A DNA stretch of 35,750 nucleotides from Gemmataceae bacterium (GTDB lineage Bacteria; Planctomycetota; Planctomycetia; Gemmatales; Gemmataceae): positions 1 through 35,750 of the forward strand of contig SIAQ01000048.1 in assembly GCA_009697105.1 (NCBI GenBank). Reading direction: 5' to 3'. The stretch's first letter is position 1. Each line of letters starts with the position of its first letter. Below the pieces are notes generated by a model, which saw only the letters and a program-made list of their open reading frames with translations, had not been told where the DNA came from and searched no databases. The position numbers and the translations under genes were made by a program. This document shows positions 8,671 through 17,604 of this stretch, in pieces.

Positions 8671-8699
8671 TTGCCGAAAATCTTAAAGTTTGGTACGTT
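8671..8699 (+). promoter_or_regulatory. candidate promoter for the thioredoxin-like gene
   Basis: TTGCCG (8671-8676), a 17-bp spacer, then TACGTT (8694-8699). The start codon is only 7 bases further and no ribosome site is seen, so if this promoter is real the mRNA would be leaderless or nearly so. Based on consensus match only. Confidence 0.25.
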
Positions 8700-8705
8700 T
8701 GGGCG

Positions 8706-9161
8706 ATGAATACCAAACAAATTAGCCGCTGGTTGAGTGTCGCACTTCTTTCGTGCCTCGCTCTTTTCCTAATCGTCACCGAATCACCCGCAGCCGATGA
8801 GCCGAAGGAACAAAAGCCCGTTCCGATTCAATGGCGTACCGATTACAATCTGGCTCGCAAGGAAGCGGAGGCGAAGAAGCGACCGCTCGTGATCTTTTTT
8901 TATAGACAAGATTGTCCCTGCAGTGGACGGCTGATCAGAAAAATAGTGGATCACCGCGCGTTTTCGGTTTTCCTTAACGAGAAAGCCGTTCCATTGATAT
9001 TAGAAGGCCCAACAGAAACGGAATTGGTGAAGGCCCTTAATATAAAATTTTTTCCGACCACGATAATCGCCGTGCCTGACGGCAGAATCGTAGAGTCGTT
9101 GATCGGTTATCAGGAGCCGGAGAACCTGCTTGAATCTGTGAAAAAAGCGACACGAAAGTAA
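8706..9161 (+). CDS. exported thioredoxin-like protein
   Basis: A 151-aa protein with a signal peptide (residues 1-30, ending SPAA) and a thioredoxin-like domain. Seen are the strand RPLVIFFY, an active-site-like QDCPCSGR with C70 and C72, and the FFPTTI segment whose P117 fits the conserved cis-proline. The cysteines are spaced CxC; the position expected for the second Cys of CxxC is Ser73. It may be a periplasmic thiol-disulfide protein with altered chemistry. The start at 8706 gives a proper leader; the upstream in-frame region overlaps the Uma2 promoter area. Confidence 0.75.
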   Translation: MNTKQISRWLSVALLSCLALFLIVTESPAADEPKEQKPVPIQWRTDYNLARKEAEAKKRPLVIFFYRQDCPCSGRLIRKIVDHRAFSVFLNEKAVPLILEGPTETELVKALNIKFFPTTIIAVPDGRIVESLIGYQEPENLLESVKKATRK

Positions 9162-9248
9162 TCGAAGACCCGCAATAAGGCTAAATAATCAAACGCCAAT
9201 TGCTATTGAAATACACGCAATAAATTGATTCTTTGCAATCAACAAAGT

Positions 9249-9400
9249 GCATGCAGTCGCCCCCCTCTCTCCCCCGGTTTCGTGGCCAACACCCCCTAAA
9301 ACAACAAAAAAAGGCCGGAAAAGTGCCAAAGCGCTTGGCCAACGGCCGATGGCCAAGCGCCCCTCTGGCCAAGCAGGTTTTGGTTGAGCGATTTTAGCCT
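9249..9400. repeat. dispersed ~130-bp element, copy 1
   Basis: This fills most of the 371-bp gene-free stretch 9162-9532. The core 9276-9299 (24 bp) is identical to 35495-35518. Similarity continues on both sides: a TGCATGC and C-rich lead-in, then GCTTGGCCA and TTGAGCGA segments. The 3' half also has local inverted pairing (GCGCTTGGCC with GGCCAAGCGC). No protein or RNA family recognised. Confidence 0.7.
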
Positions 9401-9483
9401 TCTTGCGGTGCGTCGAAAGAAATAGGCGGGTGGAGAAGATAGGAGCCTGATGAAAGCTCTGTGGTGAGGTGTTCCAGCAGCAG

Positions 9484-9520
9484 TGATCCCAAGGGTTCGG
9501 AGTACCTCACCCTTGGGCTT
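9484..9520. repeat. single REP unit, family 1
   Basis: CCCAAGGG (9488-9495), loop TTCGGAGTACCTCA, CCCTTGGG (9510-9517). It lies 13 bp beyond the stop of DUF1501 protein 2 and may act as its terminator. Confidence 0.85.
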
Positions 9521-9532
9521 TGCCACGACTTT

Positions 9533-10912
9533 TTAGCCATGCAGCCCCGGGATCGGGCGCGATTCGGTGATGACGCGGTTGACGTCGGTCGGCAGGCCGG
9601 CGGCGACGCGGACATCGCCGACGTTGAGCATCGTGTGCATGATCGTCGAGATCAGGTTCGGGATGCGCTGAGGGTCGGACGCCGGTTCGCCGCCGTCGCG
9701 GCTGGATTGGCCGATGACCTGGCCGTGCGTGATCCCGCCGCCGTGCATGAGCAGCGGAGCGCTGCGGCCCCAGTGGTTGCGGCCGCCGTTGCTTTGCAGG
9801 CCAGGCGTGCGGCCCATTTCGCCCGTGGCGACGAGCAGGATGTCATCGGCGATGCCTCGGCTCTCAACGTCGTCGATATACGCCGACACCGCATGATCGA
9901 ATGGCGTGCCGACGAAGTCCATGCCTTCCAAAACGCCAAGGTTGTTCTGATCCTGGTGCATGTCCCATACGAACTCGGTGTTAACAAGCACGAAGCCCGC
10001 ACCGGCCTGGCAGAGGCGCCGCGCGAGCAGCAGTAACTTGCCGAGCGACCGCGCGTTGGCGGTGTAGTTGTTGCGGTTGTTCTTGTGCGCCCACGCGGTC
10101 GGGCGGTCATGGCGCTCGGTGTCGTAAGCCGACACGAGGCGCGGATCCTCACGGCGAAGGTCGAACGCCTGCGCGATGCCGGAGACGATGACGTCGAACG
10201 CCTGCTCGTGGAAGCGATCCACCGCGGCGATGCCGCCCGTCGCGTCAACTTGGCGACGCAGACGGTCGAGCTGGCTGAGCAATTCGCGGCGATCGCCGAG
10301 ACGGTCTTGGGCGAGATTCAGCGTCATGTTTTGCTGCATCTGCCCGCCGGCGCCGGGAACGAACGGGCTGTAGGAAGCGCCGAGCGAGCCGGTGGCGAGG
10401 AAGTTGCCGAAGTTGCTGCGGGCGGCTGGGCCACGAGCATCGACGGAGTTCGGGAAGATGGCGACGTTGGTCGGCATGCCGTTGGGCCGCATCGAGCCGG
10501 CGACGCGCGTGTAGAGCGAGCCGAGGTTGGCGCCAAGCGAATGGTTGCTGACGACGGGTTTGATGTCGTGGTTGCCGTTCTCGACTTGATAGTTGCGCAC
10601 GACGGCGAGTTTATGGGCGCGTTCGGCGATTTTCGGGAACGTGCCGCCGAAGGTCACGCCGGGGATGCTGGTTTGGCAAATGCCGGTGGCGCTGCGATTG
10701 TTGCTTGGCGCGTTCGGCTTGGGGTCCCAGGTTTCGATTTGGCTGGGGCCGCCGTGCATCATCAAAAAGATGACCGACTTGCCGGTCGTGAGTGGCCTCC
10801 GCGTGTCTTGCGCTGCTGCTTTGCCCGCGAGCAACATCGGCAACGACAGTCCCGCAAGGCCGCCGACCGTGAGAAAATCACGGCGTGAGTGTTTATCGAC
10901 GAACGTAAGCAT
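9533..10912 (-). CDS. DUF1501 protein, exported, partner of the DUF1549/DUF1553 gene
   Basis: A 459-aa DUF1501 protein with a twin-arginine-like leader (SRRDFL, residues 9-14, followed by a hydrophobic stretch to an AAAQ site). Motifs are FLMMHGGPSQIETWDPK (~49-65), FVLVNTEFVWDMHQDQ, VATGEMGRTPGLQ, and NHWGRSAPLLMHGGGITHGQVIG. Start 10912 has a GGGGGA ribosome site six bases upstream; the open frame to 11008 reads through a REP doublet and is excluded. It lies 138 bp downstream of the 822-aa DUF1549/DUF1553 gene on the same strand, the gene pair typical of planctomycetes, so the two products probably act together outside the cytoplasm. Confidence 0.88.
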   Translation of the reverse strand: MLTFVDKHSRRDFLTVGGLAGLSLPMLLAGKAAAQDTRRPLTTGKSVIFLMMHGGPSQIETWDPKPNAPSNNRSATGICQTSIPGVTFGGTFPKIAERAHKLAVVRNYQVENGNHDIKPVVSNHSLGANLGSLYTRVAGSMRPNGMPTNVAIFPNSVDARGPAARSNFGNFLATGSLGASYSPFVPGAGGQMQQNMTLNLAQDRLGDRRELLSQLDRLRRQVDATGGIAAVDRFHEQAFDVIVSGIAQAFDLRREDPRLVSAYDTERHDRPTAWAHKNNRNNYTANARSLGKLLLLARRLCQAGAGFVLVNTEFVWDMHQDQNNLGVLEGMDFVGTPFDHAVSAYIDDVESRGIADDILLVATGEMGRTPGLQSNGGRNHWGRSAPLLMHGGGITHGQVIGQSSRDGGEPASDPQRIPNLISTIMHTMLNVGDVRVAAGLPTDVNRVITESRPIPGLHG

Positions 10913-10950
10913 GAAAAATCCCCCTGAGTGGTTTTCAATCAGATAATCCA

Positions 10951-11041
10951 CGCCCAAGGGTAAGGTACTCCGAACCCCTGGGATAATTGACGTCATCAGC
11001 CATCTCATCCCAGGGGTTCGGAGTACCTCACCCCTGGGCGT
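10951..11041. repeat. REP-like palindrome doublet, family 1
   Basis: Two facing family 1 units are separated by about 25 bp. The right unit (CCCAGGGG with CCCCTGGG) pairs perfectly; the left (CCCAAGGG with CCCCTGGG) has one mismatch. It lies between the DUF1549/DUF1553 gene and its DUF1501 partner and could modulate relative expression. Confidence 0.88.
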
Positions 11042-11050
11042 GATCGGTTG

Positions 11051-13519
11051 TTAATGATTAAACATGAATTCCTTGGTGTTGACAATAGTCCAGAGCAAAT
11101 CCTCGTACGCGCGCTGGGCATTGCCGACCCGTTCGACGTACGCGACAACGGCACGCGTTTCCTCGGCACTCGGCTCGCGCGAATAGGCCAGCAAGTATAT
11201 CTCACGCACGCGCTCGGCGTGGGGCCTCGTGTCTTTCGCGAGTTTCGTCGCTCGGCCTTTGTCGAGCTTGTTCATCACGTCCTTCGAGTTGACCATGTGC
11301 AGCGACTGCGCGAGATTCGCATCGCCCGAACGCTCGCATTCGCACGCACTCGCGAAATCGGGCCGACCGAACACGCTCAGGAAGTACGAATCGACCTGGT
11401 TGTCCGGCAACTGAATCGCGCGTGTCCCGGCGGGCATCCCCTTGAACGTGCTGCGAATCTGAGCTAAATCGTCGATCGCGTCGAGGAACACCTCGGCCGT
11501 CAATCGGCGTAGCTGAAACCGCGAGAAGTTTTGCCGATCGCCCGCGTTGTGCTCGTTCGGCTCGGAGCTTAACCGATAGGCGTTCGACAGCACCATCGTC
11601 CGCACGAGATTCTTGAGGTCGTATTTGTTATCGGCAAAATGCTTGGCCAAGGCCTCAAGCAATTCCGGATTACTCGGCGGATTCGTCACCCGCATGTCAT
11701 CTTCCGGTTCGTTCAAACCACGGCCAAAGAAGTGCTTCCAGTAACGATTGGCCAAGGCCTTGGCGAAATAGGGATTGTTCTTATCTGCCATCCAATCGAC
11801 GAGCGCGACGCGCGGATCGTCGTCCGCCTTGAGCGAAAGCGACATTGAGCCGAGCCCCGTCGGCCTTACCGACAAGCCCGTGCGCGGGTTCTTCGACTCA
11901 GCCAGGCCCGGCTTGTGCATGACCGTCATCGCTGGTTGCGGCAGCGCTACCTTCGCGCCTTTGTCCTTCTTCGGCGGTGGCGGGCTTTTGAACTCCACAC
12001 GCGAAAAGAAAGCCGCGAAGCCGTAGTAATCCTGCTGGCTCCATTTTTCGAGCGGATGATGATGACAGCGAGCACACATGATTCGCTGCCCCAAAAAGAG
12101 CTGCGTCACGTCCTCGACTTGTTCGTTGATCGAATTCACCTCGCGATACCAGGCCACCATCGGCTTCTCGGTGTGCGGCCCCGTGACAGTGACGATCTCG
12201 CGCACGAACTGATCGTAGGGCTTGTTCTGCTCCAGGCTCTCCTTGATCCACTTGTGGAAAGCGGCCGTGATCTTCGGATCGTCCTTGTCCGACTTGCGGC
12301 GATTGCGCAAAATCGCGCCCCACTTGTTGGCAAAATAATAGGCGTAATCGGGACTGGCCAAGAGCTTATCCACCGCCTGCTCGCGGCGATTCGTGTCTTT
12401 GCTCGCCAAAAACGCCTTCGTCTCGTCGATAGTCGGCAGCCGCCCGGCGAGATCGACGGTCACGCGGCGCAGGAAAGTCATATCGTCGGCGAACTCCGAC
12501 GGCGGCAGGCCGAGCGTGTTCAGACGCTTGAAGACCAGCGTGTCGATGAAATTATTGGCGGCGGGCATCTTCACGATCGGCGCGCCAAGCGGGACCAACG
12601 CGCGGAAGACATCGACATGCGTCTGATACCGTGCCATCACCGAGAAACTGCCGGGCCGAGCTTTCGCCTTCACCAACCCCGTGGACGAGACTTCCGCCAA
12701 CTCGGTGTCGTTGACTTCAAACTGGGCAAACGCCGTCGCATCGAACGACGTGCCATCGGCGCGATGCGCGATCACCGCCAGCTGTTGTTGGCCCGACTGC
12801 GCGAGCGTGCGTTCCTGCGGCAACACCTCGATGCCGGTCACTTCCGCCACGTTCTTCGGCACCGCGGGCAGACCTTGTTCGATCCAGCGCCTGACGATGC
12901 GATACGGAGCCGAGTCCACCTGAAACTTGCGGCCGCCGCCGTGCGACATTGTACCGGCAGGTTTGGCGAGCAGCAAACTGGCATCGGGCGAGGTCAGGAC
13001 GATTCGCCGAACGCGCGATTCCTTGACGAGGGCTTCAAAGTCTTCCTGTGGCTCGAACCCGAACAGCGACAGTGCGAACCCGTTCTGCCCGCCCGTCTTG
13101 CCGTGGCATCCGCCGGTGTTGCAGCCGAACTTGGAGAAGAGCGGCACGATCTGTTCGTTAAAGTGCACCGGATGATCGGCGCGCATATTGGCGACTTTGA
13201 CTGGCAGCGAAGTCGAACGCCCGTCGGCCAACTTCGCGGTGATCGTGCCCTGCCCTTCTTGCAAGGGCGTGACGAAACCGTTGGCGTCGATGCGAGCGAT
13301 GTTCGCCGGCGTGATGCTGTACTTGGCGTCACGCGTCAGATCGGCGTGCTTCTTGGCGACGGTCAACTCCGTCACGACCAGCTGGCGCGAAGAACCGGCG
13401 CCATCGAGAATGAACACCTTCTCTCGCCGCGATTGCTCGATGCTCAGGCTCTGCGCGGACACATCAGCAATGGCAACAAGCAGGGACGCGAAGCAGGCGA
13501 CAATGCGAAGGAAGATCAT
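11051..13519 (-). CDS. DUF1549/DUF1553 protein with Ig-like and cytochrome-like domains
   Basis: An 822-aa exported protein with a signal peptide (residues 1-22). Order: an Ig-like (Big2-type) domain at ~35-110, a cytochrome-like segment with CNTGGCH (C133, C138, H139), a second Ig-like domain at ~230-310, DUF1549 (PSCyt2) from ~322 including CARCH (482-486), and DUF1553 (PSD1) from ~571 to the end, which closes with the common NTKEFMFNH-type tail. The first heme-like motif is CxxxxCH rather than CxxCH. Heme attachment is inferred from the motifs. It is upstream of, and probably co-transcribed with, DUF1501 protein 2. Confidence 0.9.
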   Translation of the reverse strand: MIFLRIVACFASLLVAIADVSAQSLSIEQSRREKVFILDGAGSSRQLVVTELTVAKKHADLTRDAKYSITPANIARIDANGFVTPLQEGQGTITAKLADGRSTSLPVKVANMRADHPVHFNEQIVPLFSKFGCNTGGCHGKTGGQNGFALSLFGFEPQEDFEALVKESRVRRIVLTSPDASLLLAKPAGTMSHGGGRKFQVDSAPYRIVRRWIEQGLPAVPKNVAEVTGIEVLPQERTLAQSGQQQLAVIAHRADGTSFDATAFAQFEVNDTELAEVSSTGLVKAKARPGSFSVMARYQTHVDVFRALVPLGAPIVKMPAANNFIDTLVFKRLNTLGLPPSEFADDMTFLRRVTVDLAGRLPTIDETKAFLASKDTNRREQAVDKLLASPDYAYYFANKWGAILRNRRKSDKDDPKITAAFHKWIKESLEQNKPYDQFVREIVTVTGPHTEKPMVAWYREVNSINEQVEDVTQLFLGQRIMCARCHHHPLEKWSQQDYYGFAAFFSRVEFKSPPPPKKDKGAKVALPQPAMTVMHKPGLAESKNPRTGLSVRPTGLGSMSLSLKADDDPRVALVDWMADKNNPYFAKALANRYWKHFFGRGLNEPEDDMRVTNPPSNPELLEALAKHFADNKYDLKNLVRTMVLSNAYRLSSEPNEHNAGDRQNFSRFQLRRLTAEVFLDAIDDLAQIRSTFKGMPAGTRAIQLPDNQVDSYFLSVFGRPDFASACECERSGDANLAQSLHMVNSKDVMNKLDKGRATKLAKDTRPHAERVREIYLLAYSREPSAEETRAVVAYVERVGNAQRAYEDLLWTIVNTKEFMFNH

Positions 13520-13654
13520 ATCGATTTCTCAGCCAAAAATGGGAATCAGGCAGGCAGGAGGCAAGTTGCAGTTTGTTAAGGTATACCCGATTATTGTATC
13601 GATAGCAATAGGATGGGTGAGAAAAGTGTGCGAATTGATGATGTCAGTCGATCT

Positions 13655-13782
13655 CGTTCCCAAACTCCTGTTTGGGAACGTGCCTTGGGGAAACTCTGTT
13701 TCGTTTTGCGAATTCTTCCAATTGAAACATCCGCGAAACGGAGTTTCAAAACCATGCGTTCCCAAACAGGAGTTTGGGAACG
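13655..13782. repeat. 128-bp paired-palindrome element, copy 1
   Basis: Each end carries a hairpin of GTTCCCAAAC, a 4-nt loop (TCCT or AGGA) and GTTTGGGAAC (13655-13680 and 13757-13782). Inside, GAAACTCTGTTTCG and CGAAACGGAGTTTC form a second inverted pair. A 129-bp copy lies at 19256. It is 24 bp from the 3' end of tRNA-Ser. Confidence 0.88.
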
Positions 13783-13805
13783 CGGGGAAAAAATTGAAAA
13801 AAAAG

Positions 13806-13894
13806 CGGAGAGGGCGGGATTTGAACCCGCGGTAAGGTGTGACCCCTACAACGGCTTAGCAAGCCGCCGCGATCGGCCACTCTGCCACCTCTCC
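13806..13894 (-). tRNA. tRNA-Ser(GCU)
   Basis: The 89-nt minus-strand sequence folds as a class II tRNA. The acceptor stem is GGAGAGG/CCTCTCC, the anticodon stem GCGGC/GCCGT encloses loop TTGCTAA (anticodon GCT, reading AGC/AGU), a long variable arm GTAGGG/CCTTAC is typical of serine tRNAs, and the T arm is GCGGG-TTCAAAT-CCCGC. CCA is not encoded. Confidence 0.95.
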
Positions 13895-13920
13895 GGCTCG
13901 CAGTGGGGCGAGCTATCTCC

Positions 13921-13949
13921 AGAATACTCATTCTCCGCCGTCAGGGCAA
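13921..13949 (-). promoter_or_regulatory. promoter of tRNA-Ser
   Basis: On the minus strand TTGCCC (13944-13949) is followed by a 17-bp spacer and TATTCT (13921-13926). The -10 box ends 26 bases before the tRNA 5' end, which is a suitable distance. Confidence 0.5.
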
Positions 13950-13962
13950 GGCGTGAACCCGC

Positions 13963-14019
13963 TCAGCCAACGATTTTTCCGTTGACAAACGCCCGCCGTA
14001 CGCGGATGATATACATCAT
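13963..14019 (-). pseudogene. possible 3' remnant of an amidohydrolase-like gene
   Basis: A short minus-strand frame reads MMYIIRVRRAFVNGKIVG then stop. The ending VRRAFVNGKIVG resembles the final strand of amidohydrolase-superfamily proteins. It runs straight back towards the palindrome at 14040-14097, so it may be the last piece of a deleted gene; chance resemblance is possible. Confidence 0.2.
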
Positions 14020-14039
14020 CCTATCCGAATTTCGCACCT

Positions 14040-14097
14040 CCGAGCCTGAGCGCCAGCGAGGGGCACCCGGATGCCCTTCGCTGGCGCTCAGGCTCGG
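14040..14097. repeat. long inverted repeat, family 4
   Basis: CCGAGCCTGAGCGCCAGCGA and its exact complement enclose a short centre with further GGGCA/TGCCC pairing. It ends 23 bp before the start of the 973-aa gene. Confidence 0.85.
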
Positions 14098-14120
14098 AAA
14101 AGATGTCTTCCGAGATCATC

Positions 14121-17042
14121 ATGCCACACCGCATCCTTTCAATACTCATCGCATTGTCACTGACCAACCTAGCCGCCGCCCAACCGAAAACGCCGATCGA
14201 CTTTCAGCGCGATATTCGACCGATCCTCTCGAACAACTGTTTCAAATGCCACGGGCCTGCGTTGCAAGAAAGCGGCATTCGGCTCGATTCGCGCGAGTCG
14301 GCGATGAAGGCCAAGGTCGTCGTGCCCTCGCATCCGGACAAAAGCGTGATGATGCTGCGCGTCCTCGGCGACGAGGTCGAGCGCATGCCGCCGCCCGAGG
14401 CGGGTCCACGTCTGAAGCCCGCGCAAATCGAATTGCTGAAGCGCTGGATCGCCGAGGGCGCTGAATATTCGCCACACTGGGCGTTTATCAAACCGAAGCA
14501 ACCCGTGACGCCAGCGGTCAAGGACACAAAATGGGTGCGCAATGCGATCGATGCGTTCATCCTCGCTCGGCTCGAAAAAGAAGGCATCGCCCCGTCGCCT
14601 GAAGCCGACTGCACGACGCTGATTCGGCGACTGACGCTCGATCTCATCGGCTTGACGCCATCGCCGAAGGAGGTTGAGGATTTCGCCAACGATAAAAGCC
14701 CCGGCGCCTACGAGAAGGTCGTTGATCGCCTGCTTGCGTCGCCGCATTACGGTGAACGCCAGGCCCGGCAATGGCTGGACCTCGCCCGCTATGCCGACTC
14801 GAACGGCTACACCATCGACGGCAAGCGCTCGATTTGGCCCTGGCGCGACTGGGTGATTAACGCGTTCAACAAAGACATGCCGTTCAATCGTTTCACGATC
14901 GAGCAGATCGCCGGCGACATGTTGCCGAGAGCGACGCATGACCAGATCGTGGCCACGGGGTTTCATCGTAATACGTCGTTCAACGAAGAAGGCGGCACGA
15001 ACCCGGAGCAGTTCCGCGTCGAACGCACGGTGGATCGCACCAACACGACGGGCACGGTTTGGCTCGGCCTATCGGTTGGCTGCGCTCAGTGCCATACGCA
15101 TAAATACGACCCGATTACCCACAAGGAATACTACCAGTTCTACGCGTTCCTCAATTCGATGGATGAGCCAAAAGTTTCGATGCCGACGCCCGAGCAGGCC
15201 AAACGCCTGAAGGAATTGCAAGCCGATTTGGCGAAGGCGAAGCAAGAGCCGACGCCGAAGAAGCCCGCGGCTGCGGATGTCGAAAAACTGCTCGCCGATC
15301 TGGAGAAGGAGACCAACGGCGGCTGGCGCGTAATCTATCCCAAGACCGTCGTCTCGGAGGTTGGCGCCAAACTCGATGTGCTCGAAGATCGAACCGTTCT
15401 CGCCAGCGGCAAGGCGACGGACGCCGACACCTACACGATCCACGGCGTCGCGCCCGAAACCGGCACGATCACCGCGGTTCGGCTCGAAACGTTGACTCAC
15501 GCCAGCCTGCCGAACGCCGGCCCGGGCCGATCGACCGGCGGCAATTTCGTCCTCAGCCAATTCGTCTTCGAGACCGACGGCGTGCCCCACAAATTCCGCA
15601 AAGCCATCGCTGACCATTCGCAGAAAGACTTCCCCGTTAACGATGTCGTCAAGAACGACGCCATCAAAGGCTGGGGCATCTCCGGCGGCACGGGACGCGA
15701 TCATCAGGCGGTCTTCTATCTCGAAAAGCCCCACCCCGTGCGCGAAGGCCAGGCCTTCGTCTTCACGATGCGGCACAGCAAGAAGTTCTCCGGCTATGCC
15801 GTCGGCCGATTCCGCATCGGCGTGACGTTCGCCTCCGAACGCTTCTTGTCGCTTCCGTTGGAAGCACAGAACGTCGTGCTTATCAATCCCGCGAAACGGA
15901 CGGCGAAGGAAATGGACGGCGCCCGGCAGGCGTTGCTCAAGGCCCCGCCACCGTCGGATCGCGTCGTGAAGGTGCAAAAGGAAATCAAAGCCCTCGAAGG
16001 CAGCATCGAATCGACGCTCGTGTTGCGCGAGTCAGCCAAGCCGCGCGTCACCAAGATTCAGCTGCGCGGCGATTTTCTCACGCTCGGCGATGAAGTCCAA
16101 CCCAATGTCTTCGCCTCGCTGAATCCGCTCGGTGTCAAGGGTCGCCCCGCGAATCGGCTCGATTTTGCGAACTGGCTGGTCTCCACGGACAACCCGCTGA
16201 CCGCCCGCGTGTTCATGAATCGCATGTGGCAGCACTATTTTGGCAACGGCATCGTCGAAACCGAAAACGATTTCGGCATGCAGGGTCTGTTGCCGACGCA
16301 TCAAGACCTGCTCGATTGGTTGGCGACCGAGTTCATGGGTTTAGCCGCGACGCGCAGCGAAGCGAGCGACGATGCAGCGCCGTGGTCGATGAAGCGCATG
16401 CACAAACTCATCGTCATGAGCGCGACCTATCGGCAATCCTCGAAGGCACGCCCCGATCTGCGCGAGAAGGACTCGCAGAACAAATGGCTCGCCCGCCAAA
16501 CTCGCTTGCGACTCGACGCCGAGATTATCCGCGATGCCGCCTTGAGCGCCAGCGGATTGCTGACGCCGAAGCTCGGCGGCGCGGGTGTTTATCCGCCGTT
16601 GTCGCCGGAGATTTTCGCGTTCACCCAGAACAACCACGCCTGGCCGGAAAGCAAAGGCCCGGACCGCTATCGCCGCGGCATGTACACGTTCATTTGGCGG
16701 CAGAGTCAGCATCCGCTTTTGACGACATTCGACGCCCCGGACGCCCAGGTCGCCTGCACGAAACGCAACCGCTCGAATACGCCGTTGCAAGCGCTGCATT
16801 TGGCAAACGACCCCGTGTTCGTCGAGATCGCCAAGGGTTTGGCCAACCGCATCGTCAAGGAAGGGCCGAAGGACGACGCCGGCCGAATCGCCTATGCATT
16901 CCACTTGTGCTACTCACGGCCACCGAGCAACGCCGAGCGTGACCGCCTGCTCAAGCTTGTCAGCCAGCTCGACGCCGAGCGAGCCTGGCCAATGCTGGCC
17001 CGCGTGCTGCTGAACCTCGACGAATTCGTGACGCGCGAGTAA
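14121..17042 (+). CDS. PSCyt1-DUF1549-DUF1553 protein
   Basis: A 973-aa exported protein with a signal peptide (MPHRILSILIALSLTNLAAA). Order: PSCyt1 cytochrome-like domain with CFKCH (C40, C43, H44) and RMPPPEAGPRL, DUF1549 at ~135-345 with CAQCH (321-325), a central insert of ~250 residues with a beta-rich character, and DUF1553 to the end. The two CxxCH motifs suggest up to two covalent hemes (inference). ATG 14121 is chosen because it opens directly into the leader; ATG 14103, with GGAAAAG just upstream, is a real alternative. No DUF1501 gene adjoins it. Confidence 0.9.
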   Translation: MPHRILSILIALSLTNLAAAQPKTPIDFQRDIRPILSNNCFKCHGPALQESGIRLDSRESAMKAKVVVPSHPDKSVMMLRVLGDEVERMPPPEAGPRLKPAQIELLKRWIAEGAEYSPHWAFIKPKQPVTPAVKDTKWVRNAIDAFILARLEKEGIAPSPEADCTTLIRRLTLDLIGLTPSPKEVEDFANDKSPGAYEKVVDRLLASPHYGERQARQWLDLARYADSNGYTIDGKRSIWPWRDWVINAFNKDMPFNRFTIEQIAGDMLPRATHDQIVATGFHRNTSFNEEGGTNPEQFRVERTVDRTNTTGTVWLGLSVGCAQCHTHKYDPITHKEYYQFYAFLNSMDEPKVSMPTPEQAKRLKELQADLAKAKQEPTPKKPAAADVEKLLADLEKETNGGWRVIYPKTVVSEVGAKLDVLEDRTVLASGKATDADTYTIHGVAPETGTITAVRLETLTHASLPNAGPGRSTGGNFVLSQFVFETDGVPHKFRKAIADHSQKDFPVNDVVKNDAIKGWGISGGTGRDHQAVFYLEKPHPVREGQAFVFTMRHSKKFSGYAVGRFRIGVTFASERFLSLPLEAQNVVLINPAKRTAKEMDGARQALLKAPPPSDRVVKVQKEIKALEGSIESTLVLRESAKPRVTKIQLRGDFLTLGDEVQPNVFASLNPLGVKGRPANRLDFANWLVSTDNPLTARVFMNRMWQHYFGNGIVETENDFGMQGLLPTHQDLLDWLATEFMGLAATRSEASDDAAPWSMKRMHKLIVMSATYRQSSKARPDLREKDSQNKWLARQTRLRLDAEIIRDAALSASGLLTPKLGGAGVYPPLSPEIFAFTQNNHAWPESKGPDRYRRGMYTFIWRQSQHPLLTTFDAPDAQVACTKRNRSNTPLQALHLANDPVFVEIAKGLANRIVKEGPKDDAGRIAYAFHLCYSRPPSNAERDRLLKLVSQLDAERAWPMLARVLLNLDEFVTRE

Positions 17043-17088
17043 GGGGGCGCGGTTAGCCGAACACGCATTTTCTCGGAGAGCTTGGCCC

Positions 17089-17436
17089 ATGATCGGAATC
17101 GCCCTCGCACTTGCTCTCATTCTCGGCACCGCCTTCGGCTACCTCGCCTTGCGCGAAGTAGGTTTCTTCCGCAAGCCGCTGCCGATCCGTATCGAACGCC
17201 GATGTGGCGAACGTCTTGTATCCGGCCTACCGATCGAGATGTGGCTCATTTTCGCGAATCCAGCCGGCGGGATTTTCACGCTTACCGTGACCATTGAGTA
17301 CGAGATCGGCAAGTCCATGACGGAACATATCGCCATCGCGCCGGGCGAACAGGCGCTCAAGATCCCAGAGCCAAATCGCGTTAACGTCATCGTGATTCAT
17401 TCGCCAGGATACTCGGATGTCCTCGTGCGGATGTGA
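17089..17436 (+). CDS. hypothetical membrane-anchored or exported small protein
   Basis: A 115-aa protein. Residues 1-20 form a hydrophobic segment (IGIALALALILGTAFGYLAL), either an uncleaved anchor or a leader, followed by a small beta-rich domain. No family recognised. GGAGAG lies about 9 bases upstream. It follows the 973-aa gene by 46 bp on the same strand. Confidence 0.6.
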   Translation: MIGIALALALILGTAFGYLALREVGFFRKPLPIRIERRCGERLVSGLPIEMWLIFANPAGGIFTLTVTIEYEIGKSMTEHIAIAPGEQALKIPEPNRVNVIVIHSPGYSDVLVRM

Positions 17437-17450
17437 CGCGATCGATTCCC

Positions 17451-17504
17451 TGTTTAGCGCCCGTTGGATGCCTCGCTGACACGGCATCGCGCGGGCACTA
17501 AACA
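17451..17504. terminator. inverted repeat after the 115-aa gene
   Basis: TGTTTAGCGCCCG and CGGGCACTAAACA pair with one mismatch, with inner GATGCC/GGCATC pairing. It lies 14 bp beyond the stop and could terminate the upstream genes. Confidence 0.5.
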
Positions 17505-17604
17505 AAATCAATCGCCCCGTTATTGCTTCCGCATTGCGTTTGCTGTATCCTTGACCCTGCCAACCGATAATGTCACATTACTTGTCCCGCGAGGCTTTCC
17601 TGCC

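Noticed and set aside
11915..13579. 554-aa plus-strand open frame opposite the DUF1549/DUF1553 gene
   Set aside because: It mirrors a gene with clear domains and signal peptide. Its composition (rich in Arg/His, no motifs) is that of an antisense frame in G+C-rich coding DNA.
13986..14013. TTGACA and TATACA boxes upstream of the 973-aa gene
   Set aside because: The spacer is over 20 bp, too long for a sigma-70 promoter, and a long palindrome lies between it and the gene.
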